Shown here: positions 1 through 7,810 of the stretch, piece by piece
How the letters are laid out: the number at the start of each line of letters is the position of its first letter
Position numbering within the stretch: position 1 is the first letter of the stretch
Assembly: GCA_044337515.1 (NCBI GenBank)
Contig: JBIINK010000032.1
Span: 1-26,672, forward strand
Source of the DNA: CAJBVG01 sp044337515
GTDB lineage: Bacteria > Bacteroidota > Bacteroidia > Sphingobacteriales > Sphingobacteriaceae
Length of the DNA stretch: 26,672 nucleotides
Reading direction: 5' to 3'
Notes under the pieces: generated by a model
Told to the model about the DNA's origin: nothing
The model's input: the letters and a program-made list of their open reading frames with translations, nothing else
Databases searched by the model: none
Program-made: the position numbers and the translations under genes

Positions 1-122
1 CTGCTAATTGGCAAAAAAATGTAGGACCAAATTTACAAATCAGTATTTTGTATGATGGAAGAAGTTCGGAAGGAAGTAAAGTGATTCATGCAGGAAGCAT
101 GCAAGCAAGAGCCTTTTTCTAG
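1..122 (+). CDS. C-terminal fragment of a probable outer-membrane beta-barrel protein (5' end outside window)
   Basis: The frame is open from the left edge and ends at a TAG at 120-122, giving about 39 residues. The tail has alternating polar and hydrophobic residues (for example LQISILYDGR) and ends in Ala-Phe-Phe. A terminal aromatic residue on an amphipathic strand is the usual sign of a BAM-inserted outer-membrane barrel, so this is probably the last strand or two of such a protein. The fragment is too short for a family assignment. Its stop codon coincides with the first bases of the 7-bp repeat element that follows. The frame is well supported, the family only weakly. Confidence 0.5.
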   Translation, partial: ANWQKNVGPNLQISILYDGRSSEGSKVIHAGSMQARAFF

Positions 123-233
123 TAATGGGTAGTGGGTATTGAGTAGTGGGTATTGAGTAGTGGGTATTGAGTAGTGGGTAAATTTATTTATTTCCCATTA
201 CTCAATACCCATTACTCACTACTTAAGTACTAA
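120..233. repeat. Hairpin of degenerate 7-bp tandem repeats between convergent genes (family A, copy 1)
   Basis: The left arm, 121-176, is eight consecutive 7-bp units alternating between forms like AGTAGTG and GGTATTG. A short AT-rich spacer follows. The right arm, about 194-233, is the reverse complement of the same units, with differences that would mostly be G-U pairs in RNA. On the minus strand the right arm reads TTAGTAC, TTAAGTA, GTGAGTA, ATGGGTA, TTGAGTA and so on. The tract fills the whole space between two convergent genes, and both TAG stop codons (120-122 and 219-221 on the minus strand) lie inside it. A long inverted repeat between convergent genes probably works as a bidirectional terminator. 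Confidence 0.8.
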
Positions 234-1133
234 AGTTGTACTTCCAATTGAAGCACCATCAGCATATAAAGTTAAGGTATAAGTACCTGGCTCTATCGAC
301 GATGTTTTTGTCCAGAATATGGTATATGTTTGACCAGATTTGTTTTCAAATAAGATGTTTGATTTTACAGAGTATCGCATTTCTGATCCATCTGCAATGA
401 ACTTACTTTCAAATTGATCTGTAATCACTTCTGCTTTACCTGTTGGATTTACTACACGTAAATAAAAATCACGTGCTCCTTGAGAAGCTACTTGATTCTC
501 GGCAACATTAAATGTTACTTTTATTTTTTCTAAATTTTTAACTCGCTCTGTTAAGGTTTCTTTTCCATTAGTACGGTAACGAACTCCAGTTGCATTGATT
601 GATGTTGCTTTCAATAAAGATGCAACAGCAACTTTGTTCGATAAATTAATATTCTGATTAGTTAAGTCAGATGATTTACGTTGCTCTGTTTCAACGGTTC
701 TTTTCAAACCATTATTTTCAGAGGCTAACAATTCATTTTCCTTTTTTAAGGTGATAATTTCGTCTTGATATTTGTGAATATAATATCTTAGTTGATCAAT
801 TTCATTTCTTGCACGCTCTAACTCTGCTGCCGACATGTTACCACGACGCAATGCTGTTTGCAATTGTGCAACTTTAGCTTTTAACTCTTCGTCTTTAGCT
901 AATAAACTTTCATTTAACGAATCTGCATTTGCAGTAGCTTGTGTTAAGTCAACTTCTAATTGATTTAACTGCAATTGTAATTTTTCCTTTTCACCAGATG
1001 TTTGCTCAAAACGAGTTTCCGTTTTATCTTTTTGCATCCATAAGAAAATGTTAGTAGCAATAAGAAGTACGATTACTGCTAAAAGAATGTAAACTTTCTT
1101 CGTATCTTTTTTTGGCTTCGACTCTTGTTCCAT
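219..1133 (-). CDS. Single-pass membrane protein with long coiled coil and C-terminal beta domain (unknown function)
   Basis: 304 residues. A short charged cytoplasmic N-terminus rich in Lys and Glu precedes one transmembrane helix (about residues 14-33). A long coiled coil follows (about 35-170, heptad-like Leu/Ile spacing with many Glu, Lys, Gln). The C-terminal third is compact and beta-rich, predicted to lie outside the cytoplasm. This is a common Bacteroidota architecture often mislabelled as SMC-like; I see no Walker motifs, so it is not an SMC ATPase. It starts 11 bp downstream of the DUF1844 gene and is probably cotranscribed with it. The last codons (Leu-Val-Leu-Lys-stop) lie inside the 7-bp repeat element at its 3' end. 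Function unknown; an envelope scaffold is possible but is only inference. Confidence 0.7.
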   Translation of the reverse strand: MEQESKPKKDTKKVYILLAVIVLLIATNIFLWMQKDKTETRFEQTSGEKEKLQLQLNQLEVDLTQATANADSLNESLLAKDEELKAKVAQLQTALRRGNMSAAELERARNEIDQLRYYIHKYQDEIITLKKENELLASENNGLKRTVETEQRKSSDLTNQNINLSNKVAVASLLKATSINATGVRYRTNGKETLTERVKNLEKIKVTFNVAENQVASQGARDFYLRVVNPTGKAEVITDQFESKFIADGSEMRYSVKSNILFENKSGQTYTIFWTKTSSIEPGTYTLTLYADGASIGSTTLVLK

Positions 1134-1144
1134 GTTCGTTTATA

Positions 1145-1408
1145 TTAGGCTTTGTTGTTATTTACTTCATCAACGTAATTTAATCGTAAATCTGATAAGA
1201 ACTGTTGTAACATTCTTTCCGTTTCTGGACTAAGATTACCTTTTGTTTTGTCTCTGAGCATCTCCAACATGTCTATCGACTGCTTTGCTTGCTCTAAGTT
1301 ACGCTCTATAGTATTGGTTACTGGATTCATCACTTTCCCTAAGCCTTGCATTCCTGAGGAGTGGAAAATATACAATAACTGAGCAAATAGTTGTTCTTCC
1401 TTGTTCAT
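1145..1408 (-). CDS. DUF1844 family small protein
   Basis: 87 residues, cytoplasmic, no signal sequence or membrane segment. The middle matches what I know of the DUF1844 family: a Leu-Gly-x-x-x-Asn-Pro turn near residues 23-29, then Asn-Leu-Glu-Gln-Ala-Lys, an Ile-Asp-Met-Leu-Glu-Met-Leu helix, the Lys-Thr-Lys-Gly-Asn-Leu-Ser signature (about 54-60) and the closing Asp-Leu-Arg-Leu-Asn-Tyr-Val (about 73-79). The family is widespread and small, and its function is not known to me. It is the first gene of a two-gene unit with the coiled-coil membrane protein 11 bp downstream. A TATATTTG box about 17 bp upstream on the minus strand is a plausible promoter. Confidence 0.75.
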   Translation of the reverse strand: MNKEEQLFAQLLYIFHSSGMQGLGKVMNPVTNTIERNLEQAKQSIDMLEMLRDKTKGNLSPETERMLQQFLSDLRLNYVDEVNNNKA

Positions 1409-1419
1409 AATGATTATTA

Positions 1420-1449
1420 TTGCCCAAATATATAAAATTATAAGCTTTG
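1420..1449 (+). promoter_or_regulatory. Probable promoter of the methyltransferase gene
   Basis: A TTG at 1420-1422 is followed by a 19-bp spacer and AAGCTTTG at 1442-1449, seven of eight positions of the TAnnTTTG box. The spacing fits the Bacteroidota -33/-7 arrangement. It would place the transcript start near 1456, about 16 bases before the ATG at 1472. It overlaps the oppositely directed box for the DUF1844 gene. Confidence 0.4.
1425..1432 (-). promoter_or_regulatory. Bacteroidota -7 box (TATATTTG) for the DUF1844 gene
   Basis: On the minus strand this reads TATATTTG, a full match to TAnnTTTG, the -7 consensus of the Bacteroidota housekeeping sigma factor. It lies 17 bases before the start codon at 1408. 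No clear TTG -33 element is visible at 19-21 bp, so the call rests on one box and its position. Confidence 0.35.
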
Positions 1450-1471
1450 CTTTATTTTTAGCATCTAAAAT

Positions 1472-2056
1472 ATGGAACTAAACGAACACTTCTGGGAGCA
1501 GAAATACCAAGAAAGAAAGACCGGTTGGGATATTGGCAGGGCTTCGACTCCAATAATTGCTTATTTGGAACAGCTTGATAATAAAGAGTTAAGTATACTA
1601 ATTCCCGGTTGTGGAAATGGATACGAGGCTGAATGGGCCCATAAAAATGGCTTTAAAAACGTACATATTTTAGATTTTGCAAGCTCAGCTATCGCTAATT
1701 TCAAAAAAAGATACCCTCATTTTGAAGCATCATCCCTTCATCAAGAAGATTTTTTTAATCACGAAGGAAAATATGATATTATCATCGAGCAAACATTTTT
1801 CTGTTCTTTAGATCCATCTATGCGTAAACAATACGCTGAAAAAATGCAACAATTGCTTAATCCGAACGGACGATTGATAGGCTTGTTGTTTAATACTGAT
1901 TTTGAAGATGGGCCACCGTTCGGTGGAGATAAAGACGAATACAAAAAGTATTTCTCACCATATTTCTTTATCAAATATTTCGAAAACTGTTACAACTCTA
2001 TTAAACCTAGAGCTGGAACAGAATTGTTTATGGTGCTAAAAAGGAAAGTTACTTAA
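1472..2056 (+). CDS. TPMT-family SAM-dependent methyltransferase
   Basis: 194 residues, a single class I Rossmann-fold methyltransferase resembling thiopurine/thiol S-methyltransferases. The N-terminus has the family pattern Phe-Trp-Glu-Gln-Lys-Tyr followed by Thr-Gly-Trp-Asp-Ile-Gly (residues 7-22). SAM-binding motif I is Ile-Pro-Gly-Cys-Gly-Asn-Gly-Tyr-Glu (44-52), the acidic end of strand 2 is Leu-Asp-Phe (about 67-69), and a Phe-Phe-Cys-Ser-Leu segment is in the catalytic region. The family moves methyl groups to thiols, selenols or tellurite; the real substrate cannot be read from sequence. It is cytosolic and monocistronic, and its stop codon overlaps the 3' end of the convergent peroxidase gene by 8 bp. 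Confidence 0.85.
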   Translation: MELNEHFWEQKYQERKTGWDIGRASTPIIAYLEQLDNKELSILIPGCGNGYEAEWAHKNGFKNVHILDFASSAIANFKKRYPHFEASSLHQEDFFNHEGKYDIIIEQTFFCSLDPSMRKQYAEKMQQLLNPNGRLIGLLFNTDFEDGPPFGGDKDEYKKYFSPYFFIKYFENCYNSIKPRAGTELFMVLKRKVT

Positions 2057-2624
2057 TCGCTTCTAAAATTTCTGGGCCCATTGGTTTTACTGATGAAGCG
2101 AAGTATTTCACTAACTGACCATTTTCATCAATTAAGTATTTATTAAAATTCCATTTGGGTTCTTGACTATTCCAACCGTTTTGTTCTTTCGTCCATAACC
2201 ATTTGTATAAGTCGCAAGCTTGATCTCCTACTACATCTACTTTTTCAAATAGCTGAAAAGTAACGCCGTAATTTTTTTGACAAAAACCAGCAATCTCTTT
2301 ATTCGTACCGGGTTCTTGTCCGCCGAAATTATTTGCAGGGAAACCAAGTATTACTACTTTGTCACCATATTTTTTATTCAATTCTTCTAAATCTTTGTAT
2401 TGTGGCGTATATCCACATTCCGAAGCAGTGTTTACTAGTAAAACTTTTTTGCCCTTGTACTTACTGAAATCTATGACTTCACCATCAATCGATTTCATTT
2501 TGAACTCGTGAAAATTCTTTGTGATTGACATATTGTTATCCGTTAAAGGTTTACTTTTTACTGTGTGGGTACCGAAGCATGCTGACAGCATACTTAGAAA
2601 TGGAATTGCTATTAACTTAATCAT
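2049..2624 (-). CDS. Glutathione peroxidase-family (BtuE-type) peroxidase, probable lipoprotein
   Basis: The frame opens at 2651, but I prefer the internal Met at 2624, because from there the protein begins with a lipoprotein signal (Met-Ile-Lys, hydrophobic stretch, lipobox Leu-Ser-Ala-Cys with Cys at residue 16). The mature part is a GPx fold. The peroxidatic Cys lies in Thr-Ala-Ser-Glu-Cys-Gly-Tyr-Thr (residue 70 from this start), followed by Asn-Asn-Phe-Gly-Gly-Gln-Glu with the catalytic Gln, and Lys-Trp-Asn-Phe-Asn with the Trp/Asn pair. A further Cys in Gly-Phe-Cys-Gln-Lys-Asn-Tyr-Gly-Val sits where thioredoxin-dependent GPx enzymes have the resolving Cys, so reduction by a thioredoxin-like protein is likelier than by glutathione. 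It would reduce peroxides or lipid hydroperoxides in the periplasm. Confidence 0.85.
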   Translation of the reverse strand: MIKLIAIPFLSMLSACFGTHTVKSKPLTDNNMSITKNFHEFKMKSIDGEVIDFSKYKGKKVLLVNTASECGYTPQYKDLEELNKKYGDKVVILGFPANNFGGQEPGTNKEIAGFCQKNYGVTFQLFEKVDVVGDQACDLYKWLWTKEQNGWNSQEPKWNFNKYLIDENGQLVKYFASSVKPMGPEILEAIK

Positions 2625-2659
2625 ATTGATGTATTTATAATAAATAAACAACCTTGTAC

Positions 2660-4522
2660 TTAAATTGTTTTAATAGGATATCCCTCTAATAACATTGAGG
2701 TATTTTTTTTCCTATTTTCTTGTTGTTTTAAAGTTCTTGTCTTCAATCGCTCTTTTTTTCGTTGTAGCCTACTTTCTTTTAACTCTTTTGTAAAGTTTTT
2801 AAAATCTGAATATCGATCCGCTTGAGTTCTTATTTCTTTTTCCTTCTTAATGTCTAGGCCTACACTTGTCTTTATACCTTGCAATAAACCAATCCAAATG
2901 AAGCCAAAAAAACTACGATCCTTTTCTTTTTTTAAAACAAATTTTGGACGTATAAATTGCCCATTGGTACGAGGGTTCTCTTTAGCAATAACCATATTGT
3001 TAGCTAATAAAGTTAACAAACCATGCTTCTGAAGTTTTTTTTCTTCTTTGTTATACTCTAATATTTTTATACGAAGATTATTATACAACATACTTACATT
3101 GCAATTCATTTTCTCTTTGTCGCCATTCATGATAAAATGTAAGGAGCGTAGATTGCAATTGCTTACTTCAAGATGCGCAATTTTAGAAATTATCGGATTA
3201 ATCTCTTGTAAATTAAAGTTGTTAATATTTCCCTTTAAATAAAAAGGTTTTAATAAATGTGTGTAATCTAAAACGAATTCGAAATTTGCAATTCCAGTCT
3301 TATTAAACTTTGAAACAATTTTAATGTTCGCGAATTGATTTTTCGCAAGACAGCTGGAATCATTACTTAAATTTTTAATTGTACCATTTAAATCAGTAAA
3401 ATTAATTTCCCATTTCAAATTAGTCTTTCGATCAATTTCTGAATATACAATCTTCGAATTTTTTAAGTTCACCTGATCGAAATGAAAAGGAATTCGAATG
3501 TCGTATACCAACTCCGTTGGGAATCTTACTTTTTTGTTCTTATCTCTATCGATTAACTTATTTAATAAAAACCTGGAATCAAGCTTGTTGATTTCAATAT
3601 TCGATCCATACAGTTTTTGTTCAAAAAACAACTTTTTAAAATTCACATGCGTAAGGTTCGCTTCTTTTATATATAAGTCTATACGAGTTTTTTGAAATCC
3701 TTGAGTGTCTTTAAATGCTTCATCAGAATATTTAGGAATTACCCTAAAATTATACAACTGAATAGAAGCTGTTGCGGTACTTGCCACTGCTTCTTCAAAC
3801 TGCATTGTGTTCACACTGTCTTTGAAATGATGGTGAAAATTTTTTATAGATACTTTTATATCATCAGAATAAAATGGTCGAGTACTGTCGTACTGCGCTA
3901 CTGAATCGATAAATAAATTTCTTACTTTGAAATAAGCTAAAAATACTTTTTTGCGTTTGGTTTTTCCTAAGCTATCAGCAACGAATTCTAATTTTATGTT
4001 TTTTAAATTAATCTGCTCCACCTTTAAAAAATGAAGTTGCGATTTAATTAAGTCGTAGGGGTTGCGAAAAATTGAAGTATCGCTAATCGACTTTTTATAC
4101 GACAAATCATTTAATACAATAACATTCGGATTGTTCACTGATATTTCATCAATGTTTAATTCCTTATGTTGATATAATTCGTATAAATCTATCCCATGTA
4201 ATTTTGCTCGTTCAATATCTAAATTGAATAAGTATGCCGGTTGGTCCTTTTTCTTCTTTAACTGATTATATACTTCGAGATCGGGCGTAAGTTTAATGTT
4301 AGTAAGGCTAAAATCGCCGAGGAATACATTAAAACCAATATTATCAAATTCGATTCGGTAGAGCTTATTGGTAGATAGATAAAAAGACTCTTTAATTGCC
4401 TTTTTCGCAATGGGTTCCCAATACGCCAATGCCAGGTAAATACTGCCAATAATTAGCAATCCTACACCCGCAAATAACAACCCTATTGATTTCCAAAACC
4501 TTAGTTTCTTCAGCTTCGACAT
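2660..4522 (-). CDS. AsmA-like envelope protein of unknown function
   Basis: 620 residues. One N-terminal transmembrane helix (about 12-34) anchors a long, beta-rich region with repeated phrases such as 'Leu-Thr-Asn-Ile-Lys-Leu' and 'Val-Asn-Leu-Lys-Asn'. The C-terminus is a basic tail rich in Arg, Lys and Gln. This architecture (one anchor followed by repeated beta strands describing nested grooves) resembles AsmA/YhdP-type proteins that carry lipids between membranes, but I see no diagnostic motif. It ends 35 bp before the peroxidase start I prefer (8 bp before the first Met of that frame), so the two are probably one transcript. It diverges from miaB. Treat the AsmA label as a fold-level guess. 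Confidence 0.6.
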   Translation of the reverse strand: MSKLKKLRFWKSIGLLFAGVGLLIIGSIYLALAYWEPIAKKAIKESFYLSTNKLYRIEFDNIGFNVFLGDFSLTNIKLTPDLEVYNQLKKKKDQPAYLFNLDIERAKLHGIDLYELYQHKELNIDEISVNNPNVIVLNDLSYKKSISDTSIFRNPYDLIKSQLHFLKVEQINLKNIKLEFVADSLGKTKRKKVFLAYFKVRNLFIDSVAQYDSTRPFYSDDIKVSIKNFHHHFKDSVNTMQFEEAVASTATASIQLYNFRVIPKYSDEAFKDTQGFQKTRIDLYIKEANLTHVNFKKLFFEQKLYGSNIEINKLDSRFLLNKLIDRDKNKKVRFPTELVYDIRIPFHFDQVNLKNSKIVYSEIDRKTNLKWEINFTDLNGTIKNLSNDSSCLAKNQFANIKIVSKFNKTGIANFEFVLDYTHLLKPFYLKGNINNFNLQEINPIISKIAHLEVSNCNLRSLHFIMNGDKEKMNCNVSMLYNNLRIKILEYNKEEKKLQKHGLLTLLANNMVIAKENPRTNGQFIRPKFVLKKEKDRSFFGFIWIGLLQGIKTSVGLDIKKEKEIRTQADRYSDFKNFTKELKESRLQRKKERLKTRTLKQQENRKKNTSMLLEGYPIKTI

Positions 4523-4562
4523 GTTGCTAATTTAATAAATACATCTTGTAATGATAAAAATG

Positions 4563-4593
4563 CTGACAAATTTTCAGAATTTTTCTAATTTTG
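4563..4593 (+). promoter_or_regulatory. Probable promoter of the miaB-secG operon
   Basis: TAATTTTG at 4586-4593 matches the TAnnTTTG -7 box fully. A CTG at 4563-4565, one base from the TTG -33 element, lies 20 bp upstream. The transcript would begin about 10 bases before the ATG at 4610, which supports that start. Confidence 0.45.
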
Positions 4594-4609
4594 CAGACTA
4601 GTACAATTT

Positions 4610-6028
4610 ATGTTAGACCAAATTTCACAAAAATATCACGATGAAAGTCGTCAGGGTGAGGCACTTATGTTAGAAAGTAAGGATCAGGCCTCTGATGCAC
4701 GAAAGCTGTTTATTGAGAGCTATGGCTGTCAGATGAATTTTGCTGATTCAGAAGTGGTAGCATCTATTATGTTGGAAGGGGGCTTTGTTACCACAACCGA
4801 TTATAATGAGGCTGATGTGATATTTATCAATACCTGTTCTATTCGTGAAAACGCAGAACTGCGAGTTCGTAAGCGCTTAACCGACTTTAAATCGGCTAAA
4901 AAGAATAAACCAGGCATGATTGTGGGCGTTTTAGGCTGTATGGCCGAACGACTAAAATCAAAATTCATTGAAGAAGAAAAATTAGTAGATCTAGTAGTAG
5001 GCCCTGATGCTTACCGCGATTTGCCAAACCTTATCCAATCTGCTGATGATGGGACCAAAGCAGTTAACGTATTATTGTCTCGCGAAGAAACTTACGCGGA
5101 TATTAGTCCGATTCGCTTAAACAGCAACGGTGTTAGTGCATTTGTATCCATAACCAGAGGTTGCGATAATATGTGTTCATTCTGCGTGGTTCCTTTTACC
5201 CGTGGAAGAGAACGTAGCAGAGATGCTCATTCTATTGTTACCGAAGCAAGTGATTTGTTTGATAAAGGATTTAGAGAGGTTGTTCTACTTGGACAGAATG
5301 TAGATTCTTACCATTGGAAAAATGAAGCAGAAACCGAGCATGTGAATTTCGCTCAACTATTAGGTTTGGTTGCCGATATTAATCCAATGTTGCGAGTTCG
5401 CTTTTCTACATCACACCCTAAAGATTTAACCAATGAGGTTTTACATACGATGGCAAGCAAAGAAAATATTTGCAAAAATATTCATCTGCCTGTTCAATCT
5501 GGAAACTCAAGAATTTTAGAATTGATGAACAGAACATATACACGTGAGTGGTATGTAAACAGAATTGATGCCATAAGAAACATCATGCCTGAATGTGCAA
5601 TTTCTACAGATATTATTGCAGGGTTTTGCACAGAAACAGAAGAGGATCATCAAGAAACAATTAGCTTGATGAAGTTTGTGAAATTTGAATATGCATACAT
5701 GTTTACTTATTCTGAACGTCCTGGAACACCAGCAGCAAAAAAACTTTCAGATGATGTGCCTGAAGAATTAAAGAGTAAACGTTTAGCAGAAATTGTTCAA
5801 CTACAACGCGAACATGCTTTCGAAAGAATGAATGCACAAATTGGGAAAACCAATAAGGTATTAATAGATGGATTCTCTAAAAAATCACAAAATGATTTCG
5901 CCGGAAGAACCGATCAAAATTTAGTAGTCGTATTCCCAGTAGATGCAAGATTTAAAAAAGGTGATTACGTTGATGTGCATATTGAAAAATGTACATCGGC
6001 AACTTTACTAGGAAAAATTATTAATTAG
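4610..6028 (+). CDS. miaB: tRNA-2-methylthio-N6-isopentenyladenosine(37) synthase MiaB
   Basis: 472 residues. A radical-SAM methylthiotransferase that adds sulfur and methyl groups to i6A37 in tRNAs reading U-starting codons. The N-terminal UPF0004 domain has its three cluster-binding cysteines (Cys40 in Tyr-Gly-Cys-Gln-Met-Asn, Cys76 in Asn-Thr-Cys-Ser, Cys110 in Leu-Gly-Cys-Met-Ala-Glu). The radical-SAM CxxxCxxC is Cys185, Cys189, Cys192 within Arg-Gly-Cys-Asp-Asn-Met-Cys-Ser-Phe-Cys. The last 60 or so residues form a TRAM RNA-binding domain. The Gly-Cys-Gln-Met-Asn and Phe-Cys-Val-Val-Pro variants fit MiaB rather than RimO or MtaB. It is first in a five-gene operon, 3 bp before the sigma54 activator. 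Confidence 0.95.
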   Translation: MLDQISQKYHDESRQGEALMLESKDQASDARKLFIESYGCQMNFADSEVVASIMLEGGFVTTTDYNEADVIFINTCSIRENAELRVRKRLTDFKSAKKNKPGMIVGVLGCMAERLKSKFIEEEKLVDLVVGPDAYRDLPNLIQSADDGTKAVNVLLSREETYADISPIRLNSNGVSAFVSITRGCDNMCSFCVVPFTRGRERSRDAHSIVTEASDLFDKGFREVVLLGQNVDSYHWKNEAETEHVNFAQLLGLVADINPMLRVRFSTSHPKDLTNEVLHTMASKENICKNIHLPVQSGNSRILELMNRTYTREWYVNRIDAIRNIMPECAISTDIIAGFCTETEEDHQETISLMKFVKFEYAYMFTYSERPGTPAAKKLSDDVPEELKSKRLAEIVQLQREHAFERMNAQIGKTNKVLIDGFSKKSQNDFAGRTDQNLVVVFPVDARFKKGDYVDVHIEKCTSATLLGKIIN

Positions 6029-6031
6029 AAA

Positions 6032-7303
6032 ATGGATTTACAAGAAATAAAAAATAGGTTTTCCATTATCGGAAATTCACCACTACTTAACAGAGCAATT
6101 GATATTGCACGACAGGTAGCGCCTACCGATATCTCTGTATTAATTACTGGAGAGAGTGGTAGTGGTAAGGAAGTGTTTTCACAAATCATACATCAGTTAA
6201 GTGCAAGAAAGCACGGACCATTTATTGCCGTTAACTGCGGGGCTATACCTGAAGGAACAATTGATTCGGAATTATTCGGACACGAAAAAGGTTCGTTCAC
6301 CGGAGCACACGAAGCGCGTAAGGGATATTTCGAAGTGGTTAATGGTGGAACAATATTTTTAGATGAAGTAGCTGAATTACCAGTTGGTACACAAGCTCGT
6401 TTGCTAAGAGTTTTAGAGTCGGGAGAATATTTACGTGTTGGTTCTTCAAAAGTTCAAAAAACAAATGTTAGAATTATTGCCGCTACAAACGTGAATGTTT
6501 ATGATGCGGTACAAAAAGGAAAATTTAGAGAGGACCTTTACTATAGATTAAATACGGTTCCATTAAAAGTGCCATCGTTAAGAGAACGAAAAGAAGATAT
6601 TTATTTAATTTTTAGAAAATTTATTTCAGACTTTTCAGTAAAATATAGAAGTCCAATTGTACAACTAAACGACGATGCACGTGCGCTTTTAGAAAATTAC
6701 AAATGGCCGGGTAATGTTCGTCAGTTAAGAAATTTAGGGGAACAAATTGCAGTACTAGAAAACGACAAAAAAGAAATTGATGCACCATCACTATTAAAAT
6801 ATTTACCTTACGAACAAGCGGTTTCTGATTTACCAGCTCGCTTAGGTTCTAATGGTGAGAATGATTTCACTGAACGTGATTTACTCTATAAAGTCTTATT
6901 CGATATGAAGAAAGATTTGATGGATTTGAAAAAGGTAGTGGTTGATTTATTACAAAACTCTGAAAACACAAATGAGTATTTGGCAAGTAATACTGGTATC
7001 ATCAATAAATTATATCAAGATGTTCATGCGGTTGATGAAGCTGGTAATACCTTGCAAATTCCATTGAACGTAAGCACTCCGAACTACCCTACACAGAACT
7101 ATAACCCGAATGGCAATTATAATTTTGATCACCCGGTTGTAGAAGAAGTGGAGGAAACATTATCTTTAGAGGAAAAAGAAATAGACTTTATTCGTAAGGC
7201 CTTAAAGAAACATAAAGGGAAAAGAAAATACGCAGCACAAGAGTTAGGCATATCGGAAAGAACCCTTTATCGAAAAATTAAAGAATACGATTTGAATTTA
7301 TAA
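6032..7303 (+). CDS. Sigma54-dependent activator without a receiver domain (AAA+ plus Fis-type HTH)
   Basis: 423 residues. The AAA+ domain begins almost at the N-terminus: Walker A Gly-Glu-Ser-Gly-Ser-Gly-Lys-Glu (40-47), the sigma54-contact loop Gly-Ser-Phe-Thr-Gly-Ala (87-92), Walker B ending in Asp-Glu (111-112), and the arginine-finger segment Phe-Arg-Glu-Asp-Leu-Tyr-Tyr-Arg-Leu (165-173). The loop has Ser instead of the usual Ala at position 2. There is no receiver, GAF or PAS domain. A linker of over 100 residues (about 270-380) separates the ATPase from a Fis-type helix-turn-helix (about 385-423). Such proteins open sigma54 promoters by ATP hydrolysis. Without a sensory domain, activity may be set by amount or by a partner. 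The same gene sits next to miaB and lptE in many Bacteroidota. Confidence 0.92.
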   Translation: MDLQEIKNRFSIIGNSPLLNRAIDIARQVAPTDISVLITGESGSGKEVFSQIIHQLSARKHGPFIAVNCGAIPEGTIDSELFGHEKGSFTGAHEARKGYFEVVNGGTIFLDEVAELPVGTQARLLRVLESGEYLRVGSSKVQKTNVRIIAATNVNVYDAVQKGKFREDLYYRLNTVPLKVPSLRERKEDIYLIFRKFISDFSVKYRSPIVQLNDDARALLENYKWPGNVRQLRNLGEQIAVLENDKKEIDAPSLLKYLPYEQAVSDLPARLGSNGENDFTERDLLYKVLFDMKKDLMDLKKVVVDLLQNSENTNEYLASNTGIINKLYQDVHAVDEAGNTLQIPLNVSTPNYPTQNYNPNGNYNFDHPVVEEVEETLSLEEKEIDFIRKALKKHKGKRKYAAQELGISERTLYRKIKEYDLNL

Positions 7304-7305
7304 GC

Positions 7306-7809
7306 ATGAACGCATTACGTTATATATTTATACTACTGATTGGATTTAGCTTAAGTGCGTGTAAGATTTACTCGTTCAGTGGCGCTTCCATTTCTCCTGA
7401 TACAAAAACTGTAAACGTTGGGTATATAGAAAACAATGCTGCTCTAGTAAATCCAACATTAAGTCAAACGTTAACCGAATCTTTAAAAGACAGGATAGTT
7501 TCTCAAACTGGCTTATCACTAGTAAGATCAACGGCTGATATAGAATTTGAAGGAAATATAGTAGACTACAGCGTGAAACCTATTGCCATTCAGGGAAATG
7601 AGTATGCATCGCAAAACAGATTAACCATCACGGTTAAAATTAAGTTTACGAACAATAAAGACGAAAGCAAGAATTTCGAACAAGCATTTACTCGTTACTC
7701 GGATTTCCCAGGAACATCTAACTTAGCAAACGTAGAAGCTGAGTTAATAAAAACTATCAACACCCAATTAATCGATGATATTTTTAATAAAGCATTTGTA
7801 AATTGGTAA
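7306..7809 (+). CDS. lptE: LptE-family LPS assembly lipoprotein
   Basis: 167 residues. The signal peptide ends in the lipobox Leu-Ser-Ala-Cys (Cys19), so the mature protein is lipidated and probably held at the outer membrane. The body follows the Bacteroidota LptE pattern: an early Tyr-Ser-Phe-Ser-Gly, the strand Val-Asn-Val-Gly-Tyr-Ile, an amphipathic helix with Leu-Thr-Glu-Ser-Leu-Lys-Asp-Arg, then Glu-Phe-Glu-Gly-Asn-Ile and a second helix. LptE plugs the LptD barrel and helps insert LPS in the outer leaflet. Its start is 2 bp after the activator stop and its end 1 bp before the next gene, so translation is probably coupled. Confidence 0.85.
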   Translation: MNALRYIFILLIGFSLSACKIYSFSGASISPDTKTVNVGYIENNAALVNPTLSQTLTESLKDRIVSQTGLSLVRSTADIEFEGNIVDYSVKPIAIQGNEYASQNRLTITVKIKFTNNKDESKNFEQAFTRYSDFPGTSNLANVEAELIKTINTQLIDDIFNKAFVNW

Positions 7810-7810
7810 T

